This document shows, piece after piece, positions 6,849 through 14,405 of a stretch of 19,472 bases of DNA. Origin of the DNA: CBDVBD01 sp965372135 (lineage in GTDB: Bacteria; Electryoneota; RPQS01; CBDVBD01); the NCBI GenBank assembly GCA_965372135.1, contig CBDVBD010000052.1:1-19472 (forward strand), in the 5' to 3' direction. The translations under genes and the position numbers were made by a program. The notes under the pieces were generated by a model, which saw only the letters and a program-made list of their open reading frames with translations, did not search any database and was not told where the DNA came from. Position 1 is the first letter of the stretch. Each line of letters opens with the position of its first letter.

Positions 6849-7919
6849 TCAGATAAGGTAATTGAGGTGATGGAGGATGAGTTTGGCGCGGAAAGTAGCG
6901 TCGATGGTAAACGGATCGATATCACGACCACGGACTTTCGGTTCCAGCAAGTAGTAATCGAACGGCTTGGTTTTCCTGGGGTCTCTAAGGCTGATGGTTC
7001 CGTCGCCGTCCTGATGGGTTAACAACTCGTCTAACAGCCACAGTCCATATTGGGTGTTTTCTACAGTTCCCAAGCGCGCCATTGTTTCCAATTCTTGGAG
7101 CAAACGTGAGGGATAACGCAGGTAGAATTCCTTGGGTTGGAACGCGGCTTCATGCCCGTGGCGAATTGTGCCATTTTGGGTCAAAATGTAATAGTCCGGC
7201 AGTGGGGAATTTTCGCTTACGAATCCATAATACATTTCCAATAGGCTATTGAATTGCGGGACATCGCGTATCCATTCGACATGAGCCAGCGCCTTTGTGA
7301 AATACGTGGTAGGGAAATACAACCCGTCCGCCAATACGGTCTTACCGTGGGCTTCTTGATATAGGGATTTGTTTTTGGCGTGGTTCAAAAATGCAGCGAT
7401 TTCGGATAATCCTTGCGTAATGGCCTCTTTGACTTGTGGGTGATCGGTGAAACCTGCGGGGCACAACAGTCGCAGGGCAATGTCTCGGAGTAGGATGCGC
7501 AGGAATGGTTTCAGGTCGGGATGGGATTTCAGGTAAAACGACAATTCCCACAGAGTATCGTTTTCCGGATTTAGTAACGGGAGTAGTACTTTTTCAGCGC
7601 ATCGTGCGACCGGTTCATCCCGGGCATCGAAACCGTATTCGATCAACCTGCCCAATTGATATAATGTGGCTTCGTAAGGGCGTTTCATGCCGGTGGTTTT
7701 GTATCCGCTGGTCCAATAGATGCTATTTCCCCATGAGCCGTTGTCCAGTTGCCGCGATATGATCTTTTGTGCAACGGCGAAGGCTAACATTTCAGACCGG
7801 GCTCTTTCCACATCGGGATCTTCCAAGCCGCCGTCCAGAACATCCATGATTACCCGGTATCGGATCGGTGCCGAGGCGTGATCCAGGAGCCATTGGGTCA
7901 AATTATCAGGGTCTCGCAT
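6849..7919 (-). CDS. alpha/alpha-toroid (prenyltransferase/squalene-cyclase-like) repeat protein, function unknown
   Basis: This 356-residue soluble protein begins 'WLLDHASAPIRYRVIMDVL', followed by LDNGSWGN near residues 58-65 and helices ending in YQLGRLIEYG. The pattern of helix pairs with an intervening [DN]GSWG turn matches the alpha/alpha-barrel repeats of squalene cyclases and protein prenyltransferase beta subunits. A second such turn is weaker (HQDGDGTISL near the C-terminus). The acidic cyclase motif DXDD is not visible, so a cyclase reaction should not be assumed. Many related bacterial proteins carry misleading automatic names. No signal peptide or membrane segment is present, and there is no clear ribosome binding site. 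It starts 31 bases after the alpha/beta hydrolase gene and is probably in one transcript with it. The fold call is moderate; function unknown. Confidence 0.7.
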   Translation of the reverse strand: MRDPDNLTQWLLDHASAPIRYRVIMDVLDGGLEDPDVERARSEMLAFAVAQKIISRQLDNGSWGNSIYWTSGYKTTGMKRPYEATLYQLGRLIEYGFDARDEPVARCAEKVLLPLLNPENDTLWELSFYLKSHPDLKPFLRILLRDIALRLLCPAGFTDHPQVKEAITQGLSEIAAFLNHAKNKSLYQEAHGKTVLADGLYFPTTYFTKALAHVEWIRDVPQFNSLLEMYYGFVSENSPLPDYYILTQNGTIRHGHEAAFQPKEFYLRYPSRLLQELETMARLGTVENTQYGLWLLDELLTHQDGDGTISLRDPRKTKPFDYYLLEPKVRGRDIDPFTIDATFRAKLILHHLNYLI

Positions 7920-7950
7920 TGGTTTAGTTAGTTATTATCAGCCGAGGTAG

Positions 7951-8772
7951 CTATTCCGGTCTTGTGGTTGTTGGTGGTGTTGAATGCCTGAGGAAACGGG
8001 TGTCTTTCAGGAAAGATATTACGTTTTCTGATAGTTCTTTTTGCATGAGAATGCCGTTGTGAGATGCTTGCAGGATCAGAAAATCATCAGCTTCTTTCAT
8101 ATAAGTCTTCCCGACCGATAGTATACCGTCATCATCACCCGGGATTTTCTTCGAATAGCCTTTGTTACCTTTCCCACCAGCGATGATGCCGAACGGGCAG
8201 TGTGGGAGTCCTAAGTGTTCAGGTCCCACCAGCGAATCGGATGTGACCTGTAGCGCCACTTTGCCGAATACCCATCGGTAGAAAATGAATTTCCGCAACT
8301 GATCGGCCATTTCCGAACCGTGATTGGGAGGGGTGATCATCACCAATTTCTTGACTTTCTCAGGGCGGGTGCGGCTTAAGTAATCACGGGAAATCAGACT
8401 GCCCAGAGAATGTGTCACTAAGTACACCGAATCGCAGGGGATATCTTCGATCAACTGCCGCAGCCATTCCGCATGTTCGCGGATAGTACGCCGGGTGGTG
8501 GGGTAGTCCGGCGCCATGACGCGGTATCCTTCCCGCCGCAAGTCCAACATTAACCAGTCCATGGATCGGGAGGTGCGCAATAATCCGTGGAGCAATACCA
8601 CGCAGGGCTTCTCCGGAGAAACGGAGATTCCAGTGGATGGGAACATCAGCGCTATGCACAAAAATGCATAGCAAAACCAGATTACGCTGCAGCGCTGGTT
8701 TAGGGGCTGTAATCGATTGACGGTGGGATGCGGCACAGAATCAATCCAATGATGATTCGATGGGTGTTTCAT
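7951..8772 (-). CDS. alpha/beta hydrolase (lipase/esterase-like), membrane-anchored or exported
   Basis: The protein (273 residues from this start) has the oxyanion segment VVLLHGLLRTSRSMDW, the nucleophile elbow VTHSLGSL with Ser122, a candidate acid among Asp213-215 (GDDDGIL) and a catalytic histidine in QASHNGIL (His238). This is the complete triad of an alpha/beta hydrolase, with similarity to lipases and PGAP1-like esterases. A hydrophobic stretch, VIWFCYAFLCIALMF, near residues 31-45 after a longish polar leader suggests a signal anchor, so it may act at or outside the inner membrane. The start is uncertain: another ATG lies at 8808, and neither has a good ribosome site. Either start overlaps the end of the membrane-protein gene (8741), which argues for coupled translation. 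The substrate is unknown. Confidence 0.8.
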   Translation of the reverse strand: MKHPSNHHWIDSVPHPTVNRLQPLNQRCSVIWFCYAFLCIALMFPSTGISVSPEKPCVVLLHGLLRTSRSMDWLMLDLRREGYRVMAPDYPTTRRTIREHAEWLRQLIEDIPCDSVYLVTHSLGSLISRDYLSRTRPEKVKKLVMITPPNHGSEMADQLRKFIFYRWVFGKVALQVTSDSLVGPEHLGLPHCPFGIIAGGKGNKGYSKKIPGDDDGILSVGKTYMKEADDFLILQASHNGILMQKELSENVISFLKDTRFLRHSTPPTTTRPE

Positions 8773-9184
8773 CCGGCACGGTATGAACCCGTAGCGACCG
8801 GAGATCATTGGCGACGTTGATCGCTAACATCAGCAGCTCGTTCCAGTACCCCAGAACCCAGGTGACCATTACCACAACTAAATAACCAAGGATAGGATAC
8901 CATATGATGCGGAATATTCCTGTAAAGAATCCCACCGACCCGAAGAATCCACCGAATAGATTCAATACCCCGCTTACAATCGCGACAACCATGATGATGA
9001 CATTGATGACGCTGATAGATGCTTTCCCGGCGAATGCCACCCAGGTCAGGCAGGGTGAGCTGGTGGCATCTAAGTCGAAATGATCCTTTTCCGCCAATAG
9101 TTCCAGTTGCGCGCGGGTGCTTTTCCAGATTGTCCAGGGCATTTGGAAAAAGGAGATGATTATCAACCACAATCCATAGACCAT
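8741..9184 (-). CDS. small integral membrane protein, unknown function
   Basis: The 147-residue protein has a hydrophobic N-terminus (VYGLWLIIISFFQMPW) and three further hydrophobic segments (around SISVINVIIMVVAIVSG, FGSVGFFTGIFRIIW and LGYLVVVMVTWVLGYW). About four membrane helices are predicted, with an acidic tail (PDETPIESSLD). I do not recognise the family. A clear ribosome site, GGGAGG, precedes the ATG, and the promoter at 9279-9307 lies upstream. It is the first gene of a probable three-gene unit with the alpha/beta hydrolase, which overlaps its end, and the toroid protein. The linkage hints at a shared envelope or lipid role, but this is inference only. Confidence 0.75.
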   Translation of the reverse strand: MVYGLWLIIISFFQMPWTIWKSTRAQLELLAEKDHFDLDATSSPCLTWVAFAGKASISVINVIIMVVAIVSGVLNLFGGFFGSVGFFTGIFRIIWYPILGYLVVVMVTWVLGYWNELLMLAINVANDLRSLRVHTVPDETPIESSLD

Positions 9185-9278
9185 GAATTCCTCCCGGATG
9201 TCAAAGTATAAAGCATTGAAGGTAAGGTTAACTTGCCAATGTATTCTATCGGCAGTGACATTTCAGAATTAATAGCCT

Positions 9279-9307
9279 AAGATAATCATGGAGTTCTCAA
9301 ATGTCAA
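9279..9307 (-). promoter_or_regulatory. sigma70-type promoter for the membrane protein/hydrolase unit
   Basis: Leftward, TTGACA (-35, 9307-9302) is followed by 17 bases and TATCTT (-10, 9284-9279). It lies about 95 bases upstream of the ATG at 9184, and it is divergent from the tRNA promoter starting at 9354. Confidence 0.75.
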
Positions 9308-9353
9308 GGAAAATCGTTGATGGATGTCATAGGTACAGTTGTTTAAAAAAATG

Positions 9354-9382
9354 TTGACTTTGTGGGAATTTTGAATTATATT
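9354..9382 (+). promoter_or_regulatory. sigma70-type promoter of the tRNA-Glu gene
   Basis: TTGACT (9354-9359), a 17-base spacer and TATATT (9377-9382) lie just ahead of the tRNA. The start of transcription would fall near 9389, only a few bases before the mature 5' end at 9395. Confidence 0.8.
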
Positions 9383-9394
9383 AGCGGTTTGTTT

Positions 9395-9466
9395 GGCGCC
9401 ATCGTCTAGGGGCTAGGACGCCGGCCTCTCACGCCGGTAACAGGGGTTCAATTCCCCTTGGCGCTA
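9395..9466 (+). tRNA. tRNA-Glu (anticodon CTC)
   Basis: A full cloverleaf can be drawn. The acceptor stem GGCGCCA (9395-9401) pairs with TGGCGCT (9459-9465), with a G-U first pair, then discriminator A at 9466. The anticodon stem CCGGC/GCCGG (9421-9425 with 9433-9437) encloses the loop CTCTCAC with anticodon CTC at 9428-9430. The T arm is CAGGGGTTCAATTCCCCTTG with the usual TTCAA loop. The CATCGTCTAGGGGCTAGGACGC D-arm region is typical of bacterial glutamate tRNAs. CCA is not encoded. Confidence 0.95.
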
Positions 9467-9483
9467 CTTAGGGAGAAGGGCTT

Positions 9484-9729
9484 CTATTTGCTGCTACTTG
9501 TGTTCCTTTCGTTTTTGTATTCAATATTTGCATCTATCACCTTATTAGTAAGCGTGTGACTCCTTCTTTTCCCTGTTTCCATAACCTGCTTAAGAACAAA
9601 GCTTGTTAGTATAAATATAGATAATATATCTAAACCCCCGACCAATAGACTAAGAATTTGACATGTTTTGATTCGCCTATTAACTGTTCTAATCCGTATG
9701 ATTTCTAAAATAAAAGACAAAACCAACAT
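9484..9729 (-). CDS. doubtful small membrane protein, 81 aa
   Basis: An open frame begins at the ATG at 9727-9729, with a weak AGG 5 bases upstream; a TTG start at 9756 would add nine residues. It contains two hydrophobic stretches, roughly LMLVLSFILEII and ILSLLVGGLDILSIFILTSF, followed by a polar, serine-rich tail. No family is recognised. In AT-rich sequence like this, chance frames often look like membrane proteins, and no promoter or strong ribosome site supports it. It lies just after the tRNA-Glu gene on the opposite strand. I list it as possible only. Confidence 0.3.
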   Translation of the reverse strand: MLVLSFILEIIRIRTVNRRIKTCQILSLLVGGLDILSIFILTSFVLKQVMETGKRRSHTLTNKVIDANIEYKNERNTSSSK

Positions 9730-9756
9730 CAAACCTGACACACTTCGGAAGATCAA

Positions 9757-10228
9757 TCCTGAAGGGAAAGACTAAGCCAAATATATAGAATTAACAGACA
9801 TAATCCTGCCAAATTCTATTTAATCTTTTAGTATTTCTCCAAAGCTGTCAGAAGGGGTGCGAAAACGTATTCATACAAAATCTCAGTAAATTTAGGCGAT
9901 TAAGTAGTTCTGTGTTTTGTTATAAGTAATTCTTGACTTTTTTATTTTTTTTATTTACTTTATACTTAGTGTGATCAGGAGTGGGGAGGCGAAGCAAAAC
10001 TGATATAGAGAAAGAAATAATTGCTGGCGTTAACAATCTGTAATCAATCGCAAAATTGCAACATAGCAAGTCCTTTGGCAGGGCAGCATAAATACACATG
10101 TTCCTGATGGGCTTTAGCGTTTGCGACTGAGATGGTTCAGGATTAGCCAGCATGATTTATATAGTCAATAAGTTAACCCTAAAAACCTTTGGAGTAAACC
10201 TAAACACATAGATTAGTAAGGAGAAATC
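9757..10228. other. AT-rich intergenic region upstream of the pilus operon
   Basis: No convincing gene is seen in these 472 bases. Poly-T and poly-A runs occur near 9940-9955. TTGACT at 9933 and TATACT at 9961 look like promoter elements for the rightward pilin gene, but their spacing of 22 bases is too long for a standard sigma70 promoter; TTTACT at 9955 gives 16 bases and is weaker. If transcription starts near 9970, the pilin mRNA has a leader of about 250 bases. Within it TGCTGGC (10022-10028) can pair with GCCAGCA (10146-10152), and CCTGA (10103-10107) with TCAGG (10137-10141). Confidence 0.5.
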
Positions 10229-10624
10229 ATGGGTCAACAACAACTATTACTCTTGGTTCTGGCTGTGATCATCGTGGGTATCGCCATCGTGGTCGGTATC
10301 TCTATGTTTAACGCCCAGGCGGCAAGTTCCAACCTGGACGCTGTCACCAACGACTTGATGAATCTGGGTTCGCGAGGGCAACAGTTCTATATACGTCCAG
10401 AGTCGATGGGCGGCGGCGGTGGTGATTTCGACGGATTGGAGATTCGTCATTTGACCACAAAACCCCAAAATGAAAATGGTGACTACACCACCACCACTGG
10501 AGGTCAATCCATTACCATTACCGGTGTTGGCAAACAGGATGGTGATGATGATGGTACTAATTGTACCGCCTATTGTACAGTCTGGGCGAATGATTCGCTT
10601 CTAGTTACAGTTACTAATTGGTAG
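10229..10624 (+). CDS. pilin-like protein with MGQQQLLL N-terminus (probable major pilin/filament subunit)
   Basis: The 131-residue protein starts MGQQQLLLLVLAVIIVGIAI, a short polar start followed by one long hydrophobic helix (residues 6-27), then a polar extracytoplasmic domain with a run of five glycines (61-65) in PESMGGGGGDF and a C-terminal pair Cys112-x3-Cys116 that could form a disulfide. This is the layout of a type IV or Tad-like pilin. The classical GFTLIE signature with Glu5 is absent; processing after Gly2 would leave QQQLLLLV, and this is inference. A strong AAGGAG site lies 5 bases before the ATG. As first gene of the pilus operon, with a stable hairpin directly after it (10639-10666), it may be made in larger amounts than the machinery genes. 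The assignment rests on layout and context. Confidence 0.75.
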   Translation: MGQQQLLLLVLAVIIVGIAIVVGISMFNAQAASSNLDAVTNDLMNLGSRGQQFYIRPESMGGGGGDFDGLEIRHLTTKPQNENGDYTTTTGGQSITITGVGKQDGDDDGTNCTAYCTVWANDSLLVTVTNW

Positions 10625-10638
10625 TTAGTTTAGGGTAT

Positions 10639-10666
10639 TAGGGCGGGTGGCATGCCACCCGCCCTA
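10639..10666 (+). other. perfect GC-rich palindrome between pilin and pilC genes (mRNA hairpin)
   Basis: The 24 bases at 10641-10664 are a perfect inverted repeat (GGGCGGGTGGCA and its complement), and A10640-T10665 and T10639-A10666 extend it. The RNA would form a very stable hairpin starting 15 bases after the pilin stop codon. No U-tract follows, so it is not a standard terminator. A role in protecting the 3' end of pilin mRNA or in partial termination before pilC is likely but inferred. Confidence 0.7.
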
Positions 10667-10704
10667 GTACAATTCGAATTATTTTCAGAAAATGAACGGG
10701 AATA

Positions 10705-12051
10705 ATGGCTGAATTCCGCTACATGGGTATGAATCCTTCCGGACGGGTAATGCAAGGCGCTATTTCCGCCCAAGGACGGCGCGAAGCACGCAGGCGAATC
10801 GAAGAGATTGCCCTCCATAGGAATTTCCGCTTGCAGAAGCTGGAACGTAAATCCGTTTTCGCTTACCGGGTACGCCGAGGTCTGGAATCAGTGATTAAGG
10901 GTGAGCAGAAGGCTTTTTCTGCCGAAGAATTACGCCGTGCCCTGGAAAGGATGGGCTACAAGGTTCTGTCGTTGCAGAAAAAGATTTTCAATATCCAGTT
11001 AAAACCACCGTCACGCGATATTGTCATGTTCATCCGCTTGTCAGCGGATCTGCTGCGGGAAAAGATGGCTTATGATGATATCTTGTTCCTGTTGGGCAAC
11101 GACATCACTAATCCTACACTGAAGCAGGCTATCAACGAAATCAACCAGGACCTGAAGGACGGCATGGATGGAGTGGAAGTTTTTAACAAACAAGCCGATG
11201 TGCTGGGGCGTTTCCCCGCAAAACTCCTGGGCGTAGCCACCAAATCCGGTAACATGGCGGAAATATATGAATCGACAGCCAAATTTGTTGAGCGAAATGA
11301 TGATTTCAAGCGCAGTTTGAGAGCCGCGCTGATTATGCCGGCAATTGTGATGCTTGCCTTGATTGCAGCGGTTATCTTCTATATAGCTTACATTTTCCCT
11401 GAAACTGCGAAAATGTTTCTGAAATTCGATATTGAGATGCCTCCTATGACAGCGGCGACGCTGCAGATATCCGAATTCTTACAAACCTATTTCTGGTGGA
11501 TGTGTGGCGGATTCGCCCTGATATGCATCTTGTTCGCCCGCTTTGCCACTTTGAATAAGGGAAGGTATTTACTGTCCAAATACATGATTAATATCCCGGT
11601 AGTTGGACCGCTCCTGCACAAAATTTCAATCGAAATCTGGTGTAGAGTATTCTATTCGCTCTATTCCGGATCGGGAGAAAACGTGGAAGCCATTCGTACC
11701 GCAGCGGAAGCCTGTCGCAGTCCCTATATCGAAAAACAGGTGAAGGAAGTTGCCATACCTTTGATGCTGAAAGAAGGTATGGGGCTGGTGGAAGCACTGG
11801 AAAAAACCGGCGTCTTTACCGTAAACGCCCTGCAACGACTTCACGCCGGGACCGAGAGTGGCGCCGTACGCGATATGGCTCTGCAAGTAGCAAATTATTA
11901 TGAAAAAGAGACCAAATATAAATTAGACAATATTGTCGATTTAATTCAGGTCGCAATCGCTATGCTAATCCTGATCGTAATGATAGCTATTACTATTGTC
12001 AGTGCCGAAACCGCAGTTATTAAACCCAAACATCCAGCAATGCTAAGGTGA
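10705..12051 (+). CDS. pilC: PilC/GspF-family inner-membrane platform protein
   Basis: The 448-residue protein is the polytopic platform of type IV pilus/type II secretion machines. It links the cytoplasmic motor ATPases to pilin assembly in the inner membrane. The N-terminus, MAEFRYMGMNPSGRVMQGAI, matches the start of the family. Two GspF domains follow: 'FIRLSADLLREKMAYDDILFLL' begins the first and 'WCRVFYSLYSGSGENVEAIR' the second. Membrane segments lie at about 207-230, 262-282 and 413-438, as in PilC. The stretch between residues 35 and 90 is basic and longer than in Pseudomonas PilC, looking like a duplicated 'sorting' region with REARRRIEEIA and later AEELRRALERMGY. It starts 80 bases after the pilin gene, beyond the palindrome, with a weak GGGAA ribosome site. 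The PilB-like gene follows 4 bases after its stop. Confidence 0.92.
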   Translation: MAEFRYMGMNPSGRVMQGAISAQGRREARRRIEEIALHRNFRLQKLERKSVFAYRVRRGLESVIKGEQKAFSAEELRRALERMGYKVLSLQKKIFNIQLKPPSRDIVMFIRLSADLLREKMAYDDILFLLGNDITNPTLKQAINEINQDLKDGMDGVEVFNKQADVLGRFPAKLLGVATKSGNMAEIYESTAKFVERNDDFKRSLRAALIMPAIVMLALIAAVIFYIAYIFPETAKMFLKFDIEMPPMTAATLQISEFLQTYFWWMCGGFALICILFARFATLNKGRYLLSKYMINIPVVGPLLHKISIEIWCRVFYSLYSGSGENVEAIRTAAEACRSPYIEKQVKEVAIPLMLKEGMGLVEALEKTGVFTVNALQRLHAGTESGAVRDMALQVANYYEKETKYKLDNIVDLIQVAIAMLILIVMIAITIVSAETAVIKPKHPAMLR

Positions 12052-12055
12052 TATT

Positions 12056-13852
12056 ATGGAAAGTCGCGCAGATATAGTTAAAATGAACCGTGCCGCCAGA
12101 ATGCTTGTTGAACAAGGATTGATCGATGAAGAGTCCCTGGAAAAAGCATTGGTTATCCAGGACTCTGAAAATGGAGGTCGCCGACGCAAATTAGCCGAAG
12201 TGTTGGTGAAAGATTTGGAGCTGGATCGCCATACGGTCTACAGTGAAATGGCGAAGGTTTTCGCATTTCAGGTAATCGAACTGGATATTGAATCCCTGAC
12301 TGACGAGAAGAAAGAATTCATCAAAGAACTCTACGAATTCATAGATAACGGTGACCGGGACGAACTACTAAGGAATAATATCCTGTCTTACGAGGTTAGC
12401 GAACGCCGCCCGGATTCGCTGATAGTGCTAACCGACGATCCGACCAACCGGGAATTACTGAACCTGGCTCGCAAGTTCCCATTCCGGCATATTGAGATGG
12501 CTTATGCGCGTCAGGAGTCCCTGCGTAAGTGGACAGAAAAGGTATATCCGCGAAACGATTTTTTCAAGATCATTGAAGAATCCACCATAGATGTTGAGAT
12601 TATCGACTCGGAAGCTGAAGCCGAGGAACTTGATAAAGATAAGCTGAAGCAGGAAATCGATCAATCCCGGCTCATCAAGCTGATCGAAGGTGCCTTAACG
12701 GAAGCGGTGCATCGGGGTGCTTCCGATATTCACATCATCCCCAGCGAAGACAACCGTGTGGCGCTTTATTTCCGTGTCGACGGCAAACTTCAGCATGAGC
12801 TCGAGGTTGAATTCGCCAAACCGGAAGCTTTAGCAGCAGTGGTTAAAGACCGTTCCCGCAACGTGGATCGCTTCGAACGGGAAACTGCTCAGGACGGCTT
12901 TATCCAGCGTAATGTGGATGGTCACATCATCCGCTATCGTGTCTCGATTCTGCCCATAGTCCACACGGAATACCATCGCAAGTTGGAGTCGATTGTCATC
13001 CGGGTACTGGACGATCGCAATGTCATCACCGACTTGGGCAAGTTGGGTTTACAAGAACAAGCCGTAACTGACTTTAATAGCGCGATAAGAAAACCCCAGG
13101 GAATGGTGATCCTGACCGGACCCACCGGTTCCGGCAAGTCCACCACCATGATGGCTGCTTTGCACCATGTGATGACCCCTCAGTTGAATGTTTTGACAGT
13201 GGAAGATCCGGTTGAGTATGTAATCCACGGGGCGCGGCAGATTAAAATCGGTCCGCACCTGGATTTCGAAGGAGCGATGCGCTGCATCCTGCGTCACGAT
13301 CCCGATATCGTTATGGTGGGAGAGATTCGGGACCGCACCACCGCAGAAATTGCAATTAAATTGGCGAATACCGGTCATCTGACCTTCTCGACATTGCACA
13401 CTAATGACGCTCCATCGGCTATTTCCCGAATGTTTAAGATGGGTGTAGAACCGTTCCTGATCGCATACGCCATTAATCTCATAGTTGCACAGCGGCTGAT
13501 TAGGACGCTATGCGAACACTGCAAGACGGTGGATGATGACTTGGACCCTGTCATACCACGTGCATTAGGTTTTACCGATAAGGAAATCAGTAAAACCTCA
13601 TTTTACAAACCGGTGGGCTGCGAAGAGTGCAACCAGGGATACAAGGGTCGAACTGCTATCACAGAAACATTGTCGTTCACTCGGGAAATCCGACGGATCA
13701 TTCTGGAAGCGGGCAGCGAAGTGGATGAAGACGCTATTCGCGTAGAAGGCATCAAGAACGGAATGCTAGCCTTGCGCGCTTCCGGACGAGAACGCATCAA
13801 AGAGGGAGTGACTACCTGCGAAGAAATCATGTTCGCAACCACCGACGAATAA
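12056..13852 (+). CDS. pilB: PilB/GspE-family assembly ATPase
   Basis: The 598-residue cytoplasmic hexameric ATPase powers pilus extension. Residues 1-170 form a GspE N-terminal domain (RMLVEQGLIDEESLEKAL... is the typical helical start). Residues 200-595 are the motor: Walker A GPTGSGKS at 355-362, Asp box region with VEDPVEY, Walker B DPDIVMVGEIRD at 415-426, and the His box TGHLTFSTLHTNDAPSA. A zinc-binding tetracysteine is complete: Cys486/Cys489 (LCEHCK) and Cys522/Cys525 (GCEECNQGYKGR). These mark extension ATPases rather than retraction ATPases. An AAGGTG ribosome site precedes the ATG. It begins 4 bases after pilC, implying coupled expression. All catalytic residues are present. Confidence 0.95.
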   Translation: MESRADIVKMNRAARMLVEQGLIDEESLEKALVIQDSENGGRRRKLAEVLVKDLELDRHTVYSEMAKVFAFQVIELDIESLTDEKKEFIKELYEFIDNGDRDELLRNNILSYEVSERRPDSLIVLTDDPTNRELLNLARKFPFRHIEMAYARQESLRKWTEKVYPRNDFFKIIEESTIDVEIIDSEAEAEELDKDKLKQEIDQSRLIKLIEGALTEAVHRGASDIHIIPSEDNRVALYFRVDGKLQHELEVEFAKPEALAAVVKDRSRNVDRFERETAQDGFIQRNVDGHIIRYRVSILPIVHTEYHRKLESIVIRVLDDRNVITDLGKLGLQEQAVTDFNSAIRKPQGMVILTGPTGSGKSTTMMAALHHVMTPQLNVLTVEDPVEYVIHGARQIKIGPHLDFEGAMRCILRHDPDIVMVGEIRDRTTAEIAIKLANTGHLTFSTLHTNDAPSAISRMFKMGVEPFLIAYAINLIVAQRLIRTLCEHCKTVDDDLDPVIPRALGFTDKEISKTSFYKPVGCEECNQGYKGRTAITETLSFTREIRRIILEAGSEVDEDAIRVEGIKNGMLALRASGRERIKEGVTTCEEIMFATTDE

Positions 13853-13880
13853 TGATTTTCATCGCGAATGAGGTGAAGTA

Positions 13881-14393
13881 ATGTTTAACACTGGTCAGGT
13901 ACTCCTGGTTTTGGGCGCCGTGTTGCTTTTCAGCATGATGTTGCCATCGTTGAATGAGGCGATTCTCTACAACGATCTCAACCAACTTGTGACGCAAGTG
14001 GAAAATAGCGCATTGGCACTGGCGCAAGGATTCCTGTCAGAGGCAGCGACCAAGGAATTCGACGAAGTCTGCATAACTATCGTGCCGTTTTTCCCCAACC
14101 AGTTGACCCCCACAGACAGTTTGGGCAGCGAGATCGGGGAGAACTATCCGAATTACGACGATTTGGATGACTATGCGGATCTGGCGTTGGTGGACTCGAC
14201 CGCGTTTGCTACTATCCAATTCACCGTTGCCGGTGCAGTGGACTACATGGACCCGATGAACCCCGGCATAATTTCACCGTCTCAGACGTTTATTAAGAGA
14301 CTTCGCGTTACCATCACCAGTTCCTACTTGATAGATCCTGCTACGCGCGATAGCCTGCAAATTATGTTGGAACGTTTATATACATATTATTGA
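13881..14393 (+). CDS. pseudopilin-like protein, N-terminal membrane anchor
   Basis: The 170-residue protein starts MFNTGQVLLVLGAVLLFSMM, so it has a single N-terminal membrane helix (about 7-25), then an amphipathic helix (NEAILYNDLNQLVTQVENSALALAQGFL) and a polar, acidic domain with PNYDDLDDYADLA. This resembles minor pilins, where the N-terminal helix packs in the filament core. There is no GFTLIE-type prepilin peptidase site. A GAGGTG ribosome site precedes the ATG. It sits between the assembly ATPase and another similar small gene, which starts 12 bases after its stop. The role as minor pilin or assembly-complex subunit is inferred from layout and position; I do not recognise a named family. 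Confidence 0.65.
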   Translation: MFNTGQVLLVLGAVLLFSMMLPSLNEAILYNDLNQLVTQVENSALALAQGFLSEAATKEFDEVCITIVPFFPNQLTPTDSLGSEIGENYPNYDDLDDYADLALVDSTAFATIQFTVAGAVDYMDPMNPGIISPSQTFIKRLRVTITSSYLIDPATRDSLQIMLERLYTYY

Positions 14394-14405
14394 GGTATCG
14401 AAAAT

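Noticed and set aside
9474..9490. Short hairpin after the tRNA (AGAAG/CTTCT) as terminator
   Set aside because: Only about 5 weak pairs with no T-run; too weak to call.
9853..10152. TPP riboswitch-like strings (GGGGTGC near 9854, CTGAGA near 10127)
   Set aside because: The two strings are about 270 bases apart and the remaining conserved core and helices of the TPP aptamer are missing; the downstream gene is a pilin, not a thiamine gene.
9920..10153. Leftward open frame of 77 residues upstream of the pilin gene
   Set aside because: No recognisable domain, low-complexity lysine-rich end from the poly-T tract, no good ribosome site, and it covers the probable promoter and leader of the pilin operon. 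Likely a chance frame.
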